NCBI RefSeq assembly: GCF_015710575.1
Contig: NZ_CP065373.1
Span: 2,976,001 to 3,040,000, forward strand
Origin: Mycolicibacterium mengxianglii
GTDB lineage: Bacteria; Actinomycetota; Actinomycetes; Mycobacteriales; Mycobacteriaceae
Direction of reading: 5' to 3'
Length of the DNA stretch: 64,000 nucleotides
This document shows, in pieces, positions 19,028-29,400 of the stretch; within the stretch, counting starts at the first letter, position 1; each line of letters starts with the position of its first letter. Both the position numbers and the translations under genes were made by a program. Below the pieces are notes generated by a model. It was not told the DNA's origin. It ran no database searches and saw only the letters and a program-made list of their open reading frames with translations.

Positions 19028-19711
19028 CTACTTTCCGAACAGCCGGTCCGCGAGAGCGCCGGCGAACTTCCGGGTCTCCCCCAGGTGTTCCCGCTGGACG
19101 TTGGTGCTGGGGATGCGAACGCCAAGGTACTTTTCCCGGTATTCACCGCTGCCGAGGTAGCTCGTGAGCGACAGCAGGGAACGAACCGAGTCGCCGGGGT
19201 AGGTGAAGTGGATCTCATCGACGTACCGACCACCCTGTTGCTCGGCGAGCTCACGCACCGCCATGAGATTTTCCTGCCAGTACTGTCGGCAGACGACGAA
19301 CACAGCGAAATGTCTGTCCCGTAGGAGTTTCGCCGCCTCGTCCGACTTCAGGAAAGAACGCATCGGCAGACTCACGGTCTCCCACCACGTCGGTGATCCG
19401 ATGCAGATCAAGTCGTAGTCGTTGTCTCGCACGGTATCCGGTGTACATATCTGTCCGGTTTCACCGCGCTTCTGGGCCGGGAGCACGCTGAGCATGTCGG
19501 GCCATACGCGTCGCATCGGGAAACGGGAGAACCGCTCGGCATATCGTTGATCGGTGAACTCGATCTGGGCGTGGTGAACCTCATATCCCCGCTGTTGGAA
19601 CACATCTCCCGCGGCCTCCAGCACCTTCTGAGACTGCCCCGTGTAGCTGTAATACAGCAGTAAGACCCTCGGCGAGCGTTCGCCGTCTGCGTCACCGGTG
19701 ATATCCGTCAT
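19028..19711 (-). CDS. Flavodoxin-like / NAD(P)H:FMN oxidoreductase-like protein
   Basis: 227 residues from ATG at 19711, with AAGGGG 4 bases upstream. LLLYYSYTGQSQKV is the phosphate-binding loop of the flavodoxin fold; GSPTWWETVSLPMRSFL matches the isoalloxazine-binding loop region. First gene of the operon with DUF2505 and nitroreductase genes. Probably an electron carrier or quinone-type reductase. Divergent from the methyltransferase at 19780 across 68 bases. Confidence 0.8.
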   Translation of the reverse strand: MTDITGDADGERSPRVLLLYYSYTGQSQKVLEAAGDVFQQRGYEVHHAQIEFTDQRYAERFSRFPMRRVWPDMLSVLPAQKRGETGQICTPDTVRDNDYDLICIGSPTWWETVSLPMRSFLKSDEAAKLLRDRHFAVFVVCRQYWQENLMAVRELAEQQGGRYVDEIHFTYPGDSVRSLLSLTSYLGSGEYREKYLGVRIPSTNVQREHLGETRKFAGALADRLFGK

Positions 19712-19779
19712 TGCACCCCTTAGTCGAACTTCCGCTGAACCCATGGCCAGTCAGGCAATTCGCGGGTTAGGCTCCACGT

Positions 19780-20610
19780 GTGACTGGCAAAGTTTCGGTC
19801 GACCTCAGCGGCCCCGCGCAGACGATGCTCACGACCTTGTACTGCAAGGCGTTGGACGCCGACGCCGAACGGCCCATCCTTGGCGACAGGTTCGCCAGGG
19901 AGGCTGTCGGCCGGATCGATTTCGACTGGGACGGACTCAAAGTCGCCGACCGCTGGACACCTCTGGTGACGGTGCGCACCGCGCAGTACGACATCTGGGC
20001 GGCGGAATTCCTCGCCGCTCACCCGCGTGCCACCGTGATCCATCTGGGGTGCGGTCTGGACAGCCGGGTGTTCCGACTCGATCCCGGCCCGGGCGTGCGA
20101 TGGTACGACGTCGACTACCCGGACGTGATCGCGTTGCGCGAGCAGCTCTATCCGACCCGTCCGGGTTACCGCCTGGTCCCCACTTCGGCGACCGATCCGT
20201 CCTGGCTCGACGAAATCCCGGTCGACGGACCGGTACTGCTGTTGGCCGAAGGCATCAGCATGTATCTGACAGAGCGTGAAGGAGTCGCGCTGCTGCAACA
20301 CGTCGTCGACCGGTTCGGGACGGGCGAGCTGCAGATCGATTTCTACAACTGGCTCGTGGTCAGGTCGCAGAAGACGCAAAAGCTGCAGCGGCAATCCGGT
20401 TCGACACTCCATTGGGCCGTCAACAGTCCGGCGGACATCCTCGGCCGGGTGTCCGGGGTCCGGTTGCTGGCCGCCGAGACGTTCTTCGATACGACGACCT
20501 TCAGCCGGACATCGGCCGGTTTCCGGGTGGCGGGGCGTCTGGTTCGGGCCGTCCCGCCGCTGCGCCGTGCACTGCAGTACCACCGCTACGCCTTCGGACC
20601 CGTCAACTGA
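19780..20610 (+). CDS. SAM-dependent methyltransferase, leucine-carboxyl-methyltransferase (LCM/TcmP-like) family
   Basis: 276 residues, GTG start. [16 protein letters not shown] is the SAM motif of the LCM superfamily; [15 protein letters not shown] and [11 protein letters not shown] complete the pattern. This family is expanded in mycobacteria and includes O-methyltransferases of natural-product pathways. Its stop codon overlaps the convergent PapA5-like gene by 8 bases. Beside the PKS locus it could methylate a free acid or hydroxyl, but this is inferred from position only. Confidence 0.82.
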   Translation: MTGKVSVDLSGPAQTMLTTLYCKALDADAERPILGDRFAREAVGRIDFDWDGLKVADRWTPLVTVRTAQYDIWAAEFLAAHPRATVIHLGCGLDSRVFRLDPGPGVRWYDVDYPDVIALREQLYPTRPGYRLVPTSATDPSWLDEIPVDGPVLLLAEGISMYLTEREGVALLQHVVDRFGTGELQIDFYNWLVVRSQKTQKLQRQSGSTLHWAVNSPADILGRVSGVRLLAAETFFDTTTFSRTSAGFRVAGRLVRAVPPLRRALQYHRYAFGPVN

Positions 20611-21862
20611 CACCACTTGTGGCGTGCTGCTCGGCCAGCGCGCACAGCAGCGAATGGATGGTCTCCACCGAGCGCTCCGGATTCGCTCCGTACGAGTGGT
20701 ATTCGACGTTCAACCGTCCGGCGTATATCTGGGTGAAGTAGATCTCGATTCCGTCGTTGACGTCGAAGTACAACTCGCCGTGGGTGCTGACCACCTCCAG
20801 ACCGGGAGGAGTCCGCACGGGAGGTACCAGACCGTTGTCGGACAGCAAGACGACATCGGGTAACCCCGGCGCGTTCCCGACATACTGTGGGCTGAAGTGC
20901 AGCCGAGACTGCTGGATCACACCGTCGGCGAGGTCTGCCTTGAATGTCTGGGCGATATCGCGCGCCAGCTCGACCACATCCGTCTTACGGTCGATCTCGG
21001 CGAGGTAAGTCGCCAGCCCCACCGGATTGGTGCACCCGGTCGCAGATACCGGGGGTGACAGGAAGTACCGCAGATCCACCGTGTAGATGAGGGGAACCGG
21101 GATGGTCGACGCGCCGCGCAGTTGCCACTCCGCCTTCACGAGAACAGCAGAGAGCATCGCGGTCAGGCCGATCCCCTGCGCCCGACAAAGCGCCACGATG
21201 CTGTCCGTGTGACGTTCGCTCAGCTGGCAGGAGACGATCGGAACCCGCACCGGCGAGGGAGCTTTCACACCGGTTGTGGCACGCCGGGACGGCGGAAGAT
21301 CGTAGGCGAAGACCGCTGGCATGAAGCGCTCGATCCCCGAGCGCCTCTGCTTGTGTATGCCCCGCTCGGCGAGCACCGTCTCTATCGACTCCGGCGCAGC
21401 CTCGGCATTCAGCCGGCGGATACCCCCTCCTGACACCAAATCGGTGTAATAGGAGAGCAACTCCTCGATCAGGGTGTACATGTGATGGCCGTCGGCGAGG
21501 CTGTGGTGGACGTAGAGGGTCGGTTGTGCCTGCCCGTCACGGATGGTCACCCGGAGGTGGACCAGCGACGTGTACTGGTCGAAGTACAGGGGCGGGTCCT
21601 CGGCTGCCGGATCATCGAGTTCGACCACCTCGATCCCTGCGGGAAGAAGATCATCGGCGACCAACTGATGCCGCCCATCGGCACCCCGCTCGAGGCGAGC
21701 GGTCAGGACCGGACGCGCCTCGAGCAGCGCATCGTAGGCCGTCGACAGGGCGTCGATATCGACCGGCCCCTTCACGTGTGCGCCGAGCCCCACAAAATTC
21801 TGGGTCTCGGCAAGCATTTCCTCACTGTTCGCCAACTTGCGAATGACCGCTGATGGAAACAC
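20603..21862 (-). CDS. papA5-like: PapA5-like polyketide-associated acyltransferase
   Basis: 419 residues; from memory M. tuberculosis PapA5 is about 422. The condensation-type catalytic motif HHxxxDG is intact as HHSLADGHH near residue 130. The second half carries the family pattern around [10 protein letters not shown] and [13 protein letters not shown]. PapA5 esterifies mycocerosic acids onto the diol of phthiocerol. Here it lies 136 bases downstream of the PpsE-like PKS, as the last gene of the locus, so it should acylate the diol made by the PKSs. No mycocerosic acid synthase is present in this window, so the acyl donor is not defined. GTG start at 21862. Confidence 0.87.
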   Translation of the reverse strand: MFPSAVIRKLANSEEMLAETQNFVGLGAHVKGPVDIDALSTAYDALLEARPVLTARLERGADGRHQLVADDLLPAGIEVVELDDPAAEDPPLYFDQYTSLVHLRVTIRDGQAQPTLYVHHSLADGHHMYTLIEELLSYYTDLVSGGGIRRLNAEAAPESIETVLAERGIHKQRRSGIERFMPAVFAYDLPPSRRATTGVKAPSPVRVPIVSCQLSERHTDSIVALCRAQGIGLTAMLSAVLVKAEWQLRGASTIPVPLIYTVDLRYFLSPPVSATGCTNPVGLATYLAEIDRKTDVVELARDIAQTFKADLADGVIQQSRLHFSPQYVGNAPGLPDVVLLSDNGLVPPVRTPPGLEVVSTHGELYFDVNDGIEIYFTQIYAGRLNVEYHSYGANPERSVETIHSLLCALAEQHATSGVS

Positions 21863-21998
21863 TTCTCAGACTCCCAGGTTATTTGCGAGCCCGACGTGCA
21901 CGACGGTGAAATCAAAGTCATTCCGTGATCCGCCGGTTGCCGCGTCATCGTTGCTGCGCATTCGTCTCTCCTCTGTCTTGGTCTCCTGTGCCGGCGAC

Positions 21999-24900
21999 CT
22001 ACGCCAGGTCTACAAGAGTCAGTTCCTCGTCGACCGAATCGATTTCGTCTTCAGCGATCGCTTCCTGGATCAGTTCCGCCACTGCGCTCTTGAACCCGTC
22101 AGCAATCGATCGGGCCGCGGCCGGCTCGACTCGACGGGTGTCGTACCACCAATCCACGTGCAGTCGCCCACCTGAGCGATATACCCGAAGCTCCACAGCG
22201 TGACCGAGGCCCGGAATCGCCTCCCGTATCGGCGTCTCCGTGTCGCTGTCGACCTGTACCGGGGCATCGCCGGATGCCAGGAATGACAGGTCAGGAATCG
22301 TGCCCACATTCGAGAAGAAGAAGTCAGCGGGGCGCGCCGCACCGAATGCCCGCGCGGTCGGTGCGTACAAGTACCGCAGCAGCCCGTACCCGATTCCGTA
22401 GTGCGGGACGGCCTTCAGTGTGTCATGCACACCATCGAGCAGCTGCCGGGCGCTCATGTCGTCCCGCTTCACACACTTGAGCGCAACAGGATAGACCGTG
22501 GTGAACCAGCCAACCGTTCGGCGCAGGTCGACATCGGGTCGCAGGACCGACCTCCCAGGCCCTCCGAGGTCGACGGCCATGGTGCCCTCACCGATCGTGG
22601 CCGCGATCGTCTGGCTGAGCGCAGCCAGCAGGATGTCGTCGAGGGAGAACCCGAGTCGACGTCGTGCGTCGTCGATCTCACTGGTGTCCGAGACAGAAAG
22701 TGACGACGACAGGCACGCCAGATCGGCAACTGCCGGTGGCTCCGCAACCTCCGCACTGATGCGCACGTCGGCTGCGGTCGCGGTTTCCAGCCAGAAGTCG
22801 CGGCTTTCCACCACCGCGGGGTGTGTGGCCAGTGCCGCGCAACGCGCAGACCATTCACCCCACTGTGTCGTGACCGGCTGCAACGTGATGTCGTTGCCGG
22901 CCAATCGCTGTCCGAACGCGGTGAGGATGTCGGTGAGCAGGATGTCGCGCGACACGTCGTCGCCCACGACACCGTGCACACTGACTGCGAGATAACCCGC
23001 AGCGTCCGTCCCACCAGCGATATACGTGGCGGCCAACGGTGGATGCGACAGTTCCTGCTCACGGATTTGCTGTCGGCAGATGTCAACTACCGCTTCGTGT
23101 TCCTCCGGACTTCCCGGTGTGATGGCCTCGGGCAGCGACCTGGTCGCCAGTTCGGCGAACTCCTGCGGTTCCCCGATGTGTTGCTCCCAGGTCCCCGCGC
23201 GCTCGACGATCTGTAGTCGGAGCGCATCGTGATGGTTGGTCACGGCGGTGAGCACTGCCAGGACGTCTTCGCGGCCGATATCGGGGCGAAGTCGCAAGAT
23301 CACCGGAACGCGCCACTGACCGCGCTCCCGTACGCCGTGTTCGAGGAATAAGTCCACGTTTGGTGGGACAGGCGGGTGCACCACGTCACTCCACGATTGA
23401 CGCGCCAGCCCGCCCGCTGTGTAACGGGCAACCAGAGTCTTGGTCAGCGCGACCACGGTCGGATTCTCGTAGACGTCCTGTGGCGTGAGGTCCAGTCCCT
23501 CATAGGAGGCAGCCATCGCCACGCTTATCGCGACCAGAGAGTCACCGCCGATTTCGAAGAAATTCGCATTCCGGTCCACGGAGCCGACACCGAGACATTG
23601 TGAGAAGACGCGCTGTAGCGTCGTCTCGATCGGCGACCTGCCGTTGACGGCACCTTGCGTGGGTTCGGTGGCCGCACCGGATGGCGCGATCTGGGCACCG
23701 TTGATCTGGGCGGAGCCCGCCCGCCCGGTGCTCGGCTTATGGTCGACCCAGTGACGTTGCCGCTCAAAGGGATAACCAGAAATGGAACTGAGCTGTGGTC
23801 GGTAAGCGCCGCGCAGGGGTGCCCAGTCGACATCCACACCAGCCGACCAGAGCTGCCCCATCGCCAGCAGGAAGGTGTCGCGGTCGTCCCGGTTCTGGGC
23901 GTGGTGGCGCATCAGCCGAACCGCGCGGTGACCGTCGGACCACTTTGGATGACGCATTGCGGAGGCAGTCAGGGTCCCGCCGGGACCCACCTCGACGAAC
24001 ACCCGGTTCGGATGTGCCAGCAGCGTACCGAGCTCATCGGAAAACCGCACTGTCTCGCGTATTTGGCGTGCCCACGTTGCGGGGTTGGTCGCCTCACCCG
24101 GCGCCAGCCACGTTCCGGTGAGATTCGACAACAATGGTATCTGCGGTTCGTTCAGTGTCAGACGGGACATGAAACCGGTGAACTCTCCGAGCACCGGCTC
24201 CATCAACCGCGAATGGAAGGCATGGGAGGTGCGAACCCGCCGGGCGGTGATGCCTGCTTCCGCGAGCCGACCCTGGAACGCGCGGATGCTCTCCTCCGTG
24301 CCGGCGACGACGCAGCCGCCCGGGTCATTTACGGTGGCGAGATCGACGTCCGCCGAGAGATATTCGGCGATCGCATCGGGCCCCAGGGCCACCGCCACCA
24401 TGACCCCGCGTGGCGCGGAGTGCATCAGCCGCGCCCGCATCGACACCGCCTTGACCGCTGTGGCGAGGTCGAAGACCCCAGCGATGGTGGCCGCCGCATA
24501 CTCACCGATGCTGTGCCCCGCCATAGCCGCCGGGCGAACGCCGTAACTGGAGAACAATTTGGCTACGGCGTATTCGACGGCGAACAGGGCTGGCTGGGTA
24601 CGGTCGGTGCGCTCGAGGTTCCGCGCGGTTCCGTCGAAGATTTCCGCGCGCAGGTCGATGCCCAGCTCCGCGTTGAAACCCTCGACACACTCATCAAAAT
24701 GTTCGGCGAACACCGGCTCGGATTCGTAGAGACCCCGCGCCATTCCGATGTGTTGAGCGCCCTGGCCCGGGAACAGCAGCACCACTCGGTCGGCATCGTC
24801 GGTCTCTTTGAGGGGCACGGACTCACCGATGAATACGTTGTCGTGCTCTTCTGCCGCCAAGACCCCTGAGGCGTCCTGGAGGTCGTGGACCACCGCCGCC

Positions 24901-26432
24901 ATGCGGACGGCTTCCTTCCGTCGGCGCTGGAGGGTGTAGGCCACGTCGGGCAGGGCGGGCGCGTCCGGACTGGACAGCTCGGCGGCCAACGCGGCACGTG
25001 ACTGCCGCAACCCCTCGGCCGTCCGAGCCGACAACAGCAGGACCTGCGGACCGGACGGGGCTACGGATGCCGATACCGGAGGTGCCTCTTCCAGGACCAC
25101 ATGCGCGTTTGTGCCGCCGACGCCGAACGAACTGACCCCGGCGCGCCGGATGCCGTCCCAAACCCATGGGCCGTACTCGCTGCGTACCACGAACGGCCCT
25201 TGATCCATATGCAGTTCGGGGTTGGGGCTGGTGAAATGCAGGGTAGCTGGGATCGCCCGATGCTTGAGGCAGAGGATCACTTTGATCAGACTCGCGATCC
25301 CCGCTGCCGACTCCAGGTGACCGATGTTGGACTTGACTGAGCCGACATAGCAGGGACCAGGCCGCTCGGTCTCGGAGACGTCGAAGGCCTGACGCAGCCC
25401 TTCGATCTCGATCGGGTCACCGAGCGGAGTGGCGGTGCCATGCGTCTCGACGTAGCTCACGGTCGCGGCATCGACATCGGCGACGGCGTGCGCCTCGGCG
25501 ATGACGTCTGCTTGACCGGCCGCACTGGGTGCGGCATAGGTCATCTTCGTCGAGCCGTCGTTGTTCAGCGCCGATCCCCTGATCACCGCGTGAATACGGT
25601 CGCCGTCGGAGATTGCGGCCTCCAGCGACTTGAGGACCACGACGCCGGCACCGCTGGCGAAAATGGTGCCGTCCGCCCGTACGTCGAACGGGCGGCAGTG
25701 GCCGGTTGCCGACACCATCGACCCGGCCGCGTGAAAGTACCCGACCTGATGCGGAATCCGCAGGGACGCACCACCGGCCAGGGCCATCTCGGACTCACCG
25801 TTCAAGATGCTCTGGCACGCCAGATGGACCGCGACCAGCGCCGAGGAGCACGCCGTCTGCACCGACAGCGCGGGGCCGCGCAGATTGAACTGGTGAGCCA
25901 CCCGTGTCGCCAGATAGTCTTTGTCGTTCTGCAGCGACAAGTTGACCATGTCGAAGGTGACCCCCTCCCCGATGATCGCATTCGGTTCATAGTGCGACAT
26001 GAGGTTGTGCAGGAGGTATCCACTGGTGGTGCTGGTGGCGTACACGCCGACTGAGCCGTCGAGGTCTCCGGGCTCGTAGCCGGAGTCTTCCAGAGCATGC
26101 CAGGCACACTGCAGGAACAGCCGGTGTTGCGGATCCATTGTGCGGGCGGCGAGGGGCGTGAAGCCGAACAATTCGGCGTCGAATTCGTCTATCCCGTTGA
26201 CCAGTGCGGCACGTCGCACGTATGCGGGATTCGCCAGCGACTTCTCACTGACACCTGCTGCCAACAGGTCGCCCTCCGACAGGGAGACGATCGACTCCTC
26301 GCCTCGGCGCAGGTTGTCCCAGAACGCCGACACCGTGTCGGCACCGGGAAATCTTCCCGCCATGCCGATCACCGCTATCGCGTTCGGCGGCAATGACTCT
26401 GGTTGCAAGGCTTCTGCGCTGCTGGTGGTCAC
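21999..26432 (-). CDS. ppsE-like: PKS-E: PpsE-like polyketide synthase, KS-AT-ACP-condensation domain
   Basis: 1477 residues; from memory PpsE is about 1488. KS (about 15-440): VQTACSSALV holds the Cys, THGTATPLGD and KSNIGHLE the two His. AT (about 535-850): GHSIGEY nucleophile, then SHAFHS, nominally malonyl-type. ACP with GGDSLVA. A C-terminal condensation-like domain follows. No KR, DH or ER, so the last unit keeps its beta-keto group. In the condensation domain the HHxxxDG site reads HGVVGDD, so the second, catalytic His is absent and ester formation by this domain is doubtful. GTG start overlaps the PKS-D stop (GTGA), coupling translation. In DIM synthesis PpsE is the final extender before TesA release; position and domains here fit the same job. 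Confidence 0.93.
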   Translation of the reverse strand: MTTSSAEALQPESLPPNAIAVIGMAGRFPGADTVSAFWDNLRRGEESIVSLSEGDLLAAGVSEKSLANPAYVRRAALVNGIDEFDAELFGFTPLAARTMDPQHRLFLQCAWHALEDSGYEPGDLDGSVGVYATSTTSGYLLHNLMSHYEPNAIIGEGVTFDMVNLSLQNDKDYLATRVAHQFNLRGPALSVQTACSSALVAVHLACQSILNGESEMALAGGASLRIPHQVGYFHAAGSMVSATGHCRPFDVRADGTIFASGAGVVVLKSLEAAISDGDRIHAVIRGSALNNDGSTKMTYAAPSAAGQADVIAEAHAVADVDAATVSYVETHGTATPLGDPIEIEGLRQAFDVSETERPGPCYVGSVKSNIGHLESAAGIASLIKVILCLKHRAIPATLHFTSPNPELHMDQGPFVVRSEYGPWVWDGIRRAGVSSFGVGGTNAHVVLEEAPPVSASVAPSGPQVLLLSARTAEGLRQSRAALAAELSSPDAPALPDVAYTLQRRRKEAVRMAAVVHDLQDASGVLAAEEHDNVFIGESVPLKETDDADRVVLLFPGQGAQHIGMARGLYESEPVFAEHFDECVEGFNAELGIDLRAEIFDGTARNLERTDRTQPALFAVEYAVAKLFSSYGVRPAAMAGHSIGEYAAATIAGVFDLATAVKAVSMRARLMHSAPRGVMVAVALGPDAIAEYLSADVDLATVNDPGGCVVAGTEESIRAFQGRLAEAGITARRVRTSHAFHSRLMEPVLGEFTGFMSRLTLNEPQIPLLSNLTGTWLAPGEATNPATWARQIRETVRFSDELGTLLAHPNRVFVEVGPGGTLTASAMRHPKWSDGHRAVRLMRHHAQNRDDRDTFLLAMGQLWSAGVDVDWAPLRGAYRPQLSSISGYPFERQRHWVDHKPSTGRAGSAQINGAQIAPSGAATEPTQGAVNGRSPIETTLQRVFSQCLGVGSVDRNANFFEIGGDSLVAISVAMAASYEGLDLTPQDVYENPTVVALTKTLVARYTAGGLARQSWSDVVHPPVPPNVDLFLEHGVRERGQWRVPVILRLRPDIGREDVLAVLTAVTNHHDALRLQIVERAGTWEQHIGEPQEFAELATRSLPEAITPGSPEEHEAVVDICRQQIREQELSHPPLAATYIAGGTDAAGYLAVSVHGVVGDDVSRDILLTDILTAFGQRLAGNDITLQPVTTQWGEWSARCAALATHPAVVESRDFWLETATAADVRISAEVAEPPAVADLACLSSSLSVSDTSEIDDARRRLGFSLDDILLAALSQTIAATIGEGTMAVDLGGPGRSVLRPDVDLRRTVGWFTTVYPVALKCVKRDDMSARQLLDGVHDTLKAVPHYGIGYGLLRYLYAPTARAFGAARPADFFFSNVGTIPDLSFLASGDAPVQVDSDTETPIREAIPGLGHAVELRVYRSGGRLHVDWWYDTRRVEPAAARSIADGFKSAVAELIQEAIAEDEIDSVDEELTLVDLA

Positions 26433-29400
26433 GCTCGGTCTCCTACCTTTCGCCGCGTTGCGGCTCGCTGCCGCGCGGCGGCACGCTTCTGAGCACGATC
26501 GCGAACACCGTCCGCGACGTCGGGGCCGGCGGCCTGGGAGGTCAAGCCGAGTTGGCGGATGAGATCGGCCGTCACGTCGGTCAGCGAGGCACCCTGTAAC
26601 AGGAGCGCCACCGGCGGCTCGACACCGAAGTCACCCCGCACGGTGTTGCGTATCCGCACCGCCATCAGGGAATCCATTCCCAGCTCGGTCAACGGCTGGC
26701 CGGTCTCTATCGGGCTGCCCTTGGGGTAGCCCATGACGGCCATGACGCGAGCACCCAGACGCGTCGAGACGACACGCTGCGCCTCCGCGGGATCCATTTC
26801 CCGTAGCGCGTCGGGTCCCGCCCAGTCGTCGTCGGTGTCGTCCTCCAGTTCCTCGGCGAGGATGGAGAAGTAGCCCAGATCACGGAGTTCCGGGAATGCC
26901 GCGGCGACTCGATCGAGTCGAAGCCGTGCAACTCCGATCTGCGTGACGTCGGCGGCGAGCACGGCATCGAGCGCCTCGATACCCTCTGCGGGAGCGATCG
27001 GATCGAGGGCACTGAACGTCAGCGAGCGGGCAACACCGATGTCGGACCACTGGCCCCAGTTGATCGTCGTGGCAGGCAAACCCGACGCCCGTCGCCACGC
27101 GACCAGACCGTCGAGCCATGCGCTCGCACAGGCATAGGCCACCTGCCCGGGCGCACCCAACAGTGACGACGTGGAGGAGAAGCCGACCCACCAGTCGAGG
27201 TCACGGTCGGCGGTGGCGGTGTGCAACTCCCACGCACCGGTTGCCTTGGGTGCCCACACTCGCTCCAGGTTCTCCCGCCCGAGGCCGACGACGATCTGAT
27301 CGTCGATCACGGCCGCACTGTGCACGACACCGCGCAGTGCCAATCCGGTCTCTTCGGCTGCCGCCACCAGCTGTTCGGTCACCCCGGGTACCGCAATGTC
27401 ACCGGACACCACGGTGACCTGGGCACGCGCTTGGAGCTCCGCGATGATCTCTTGCTGCGCTTGGGAAGGCGCGGAGCGCCCGCTCAGGACGACCCGTCCG
27501 GCCCCGTGGTCGACGAGCCGGCGCGCGACAACCAGGCCGATACCGCCGAGCCCGCCGGTGATGATGTAGGCGCCGTCGGGACGGACAACCGGCTTCGGCG
27601 TGGCCGGGACGAGGGTGGCGCGGGTGAGCCGTTCCACGTACCGCTGCCCCTGACGCCAGGCGACCACATCGTCGCTGCCCGCCACCCCGAGCTCGGCGAC
27701 CAACGACTCGAACGCATTCTCCGAATCGGGACCCGTCCTCTCCGGATCCGGCGCCTCCAGATCCACCAGGGTGGTGTGCAGGTCTGGGTGTTCGTAGGCC
27801 AGCACCCGGACAAGCCCCTTGAGCGCGCCGATCGCAGGATCACCCAGCTCGCCGGTGGCGGCGGTCAAGCCATTGCGCGACACCAACCACAGCCGCGGTG
27901 ACTTCCCGTGCCAGCCACCGACAATCGCCCGCACAGTCACCGCGACGTTCCAGGCGAGTTCGCGCCCGCGGGTAAGCGCCTGTTCGGACTCGGCACCGTC
28001 GAACGAGCCCTCGTCGGTGAAGACGATCACACCGACCGGCGGCAGCTTGGGATCTCCCGCCGTCTGCGCGAAGGCCGCCATCACCGCAGTCTCCGCTGTG
28101 AGGTCCGCGGTGATCACGCGCCGGGTCGGTGAGCCGAACCGGCTGGCGAAGGCCTTCGCGATCTCTGCGGACTCGGAGCCTTCGGCAACGACCAGCCAGC
28201 TTCCATCAGCCGGCACCGGCTCACCCGACGGAGTGTCCGGCACCCATGTGGTGTCGAAGATCTTCTGCGCCAACGGAAGTGGCACAGTGCGGCGCTGCAC
28301 ACGCTGCAGGTAGATCCCGGTGAGCTCGGCGCTCGTTCTGCCCGCATCGTCCATCAGCACCACGCGGCCCAGCTTGCCGGCGCCGTCGCCGTCGAGTTCG
28401 GTCAACTCGGCCCGGCACCGGGCCCGTCTGCCGACATCACCGAACACCCGGATGCTCTCGATCGAGACCGGCAGATAGGTGGCCTCGCCCGAATCGGCCA
28501 ACGACTCGGCGGGCATCGCCGCAGCCAGAGCCTGCAGCGCCACATCGAGCATCACCGGATGGAGCCGGTAGCTGCGGTGCGGCGTCGCCTCGTCGGGCAG
28601 GACTATCTCGACCTCCGAGGACCCTCCGGGTTTGCGGACGATCCGCGTCAACGCGGCGAACGCGTGTCCGTGGTGCAAACCGGTGCTACGCAGCGCGGCG
28701 TACAGATCAGCAGGTGACACGGCGGTGCCCTCACTGCCGGCACCTGTTGCTACGACGGGCTTCTCGGGCTGACCGATCTCGATCCGGGCGACCGCGTGCC
28801 GAATCCAATTGCGGTCGGCAGAGCGTGAGTGGATCTCCACCCGGATGTCGCCGTCGTCCGATTTGGTCAGCTGAGTCGTCACTTCCGTCCGGTCGTCCAG
28901 GCGAAGCATCTGTTCGACCTCGACGCGGTGCACCGTGAGAGCGGTCGCCGGCAGACCCAGGGCTTCGGAGCCTGCCGCGAGCGCCATCTCGGCGAAACCG
29001 GTCGCGGGCATACAAGCTTGGCCATGCACCTTGTGGTCGGCCAGCCACGGGATCAACTCGGTGCCGACATCGCCCCGCCACACATGGTCGCGACCGGTTG
29101 GCATCTCCACATGTGTCCCCAACAGCGGATGCGCGCTCGCAGACTGCCGACTGGCAGCCGTCGGGGTGGCCCAGTACTTTGCGTGCAGCCACGGTGTCGG
29201 CGGAAGATCCGCGAGTCGCGTTGCGCCGTCGTCGGTTTCTGCTGCCTGCGCCTGGGCGGGGGGCCGTATCCCGGCCAGGTTGGTGTGGAAGGTCAGAGTC
29301 TCGGGATTGTCCCGATTCAACGTCGCGGAGATCCGAACGTCACCGCGCGGTCTGGCCACGGTCAGGTTCCCGTCGATGGCATGGCGCAACAGGGGATGCG

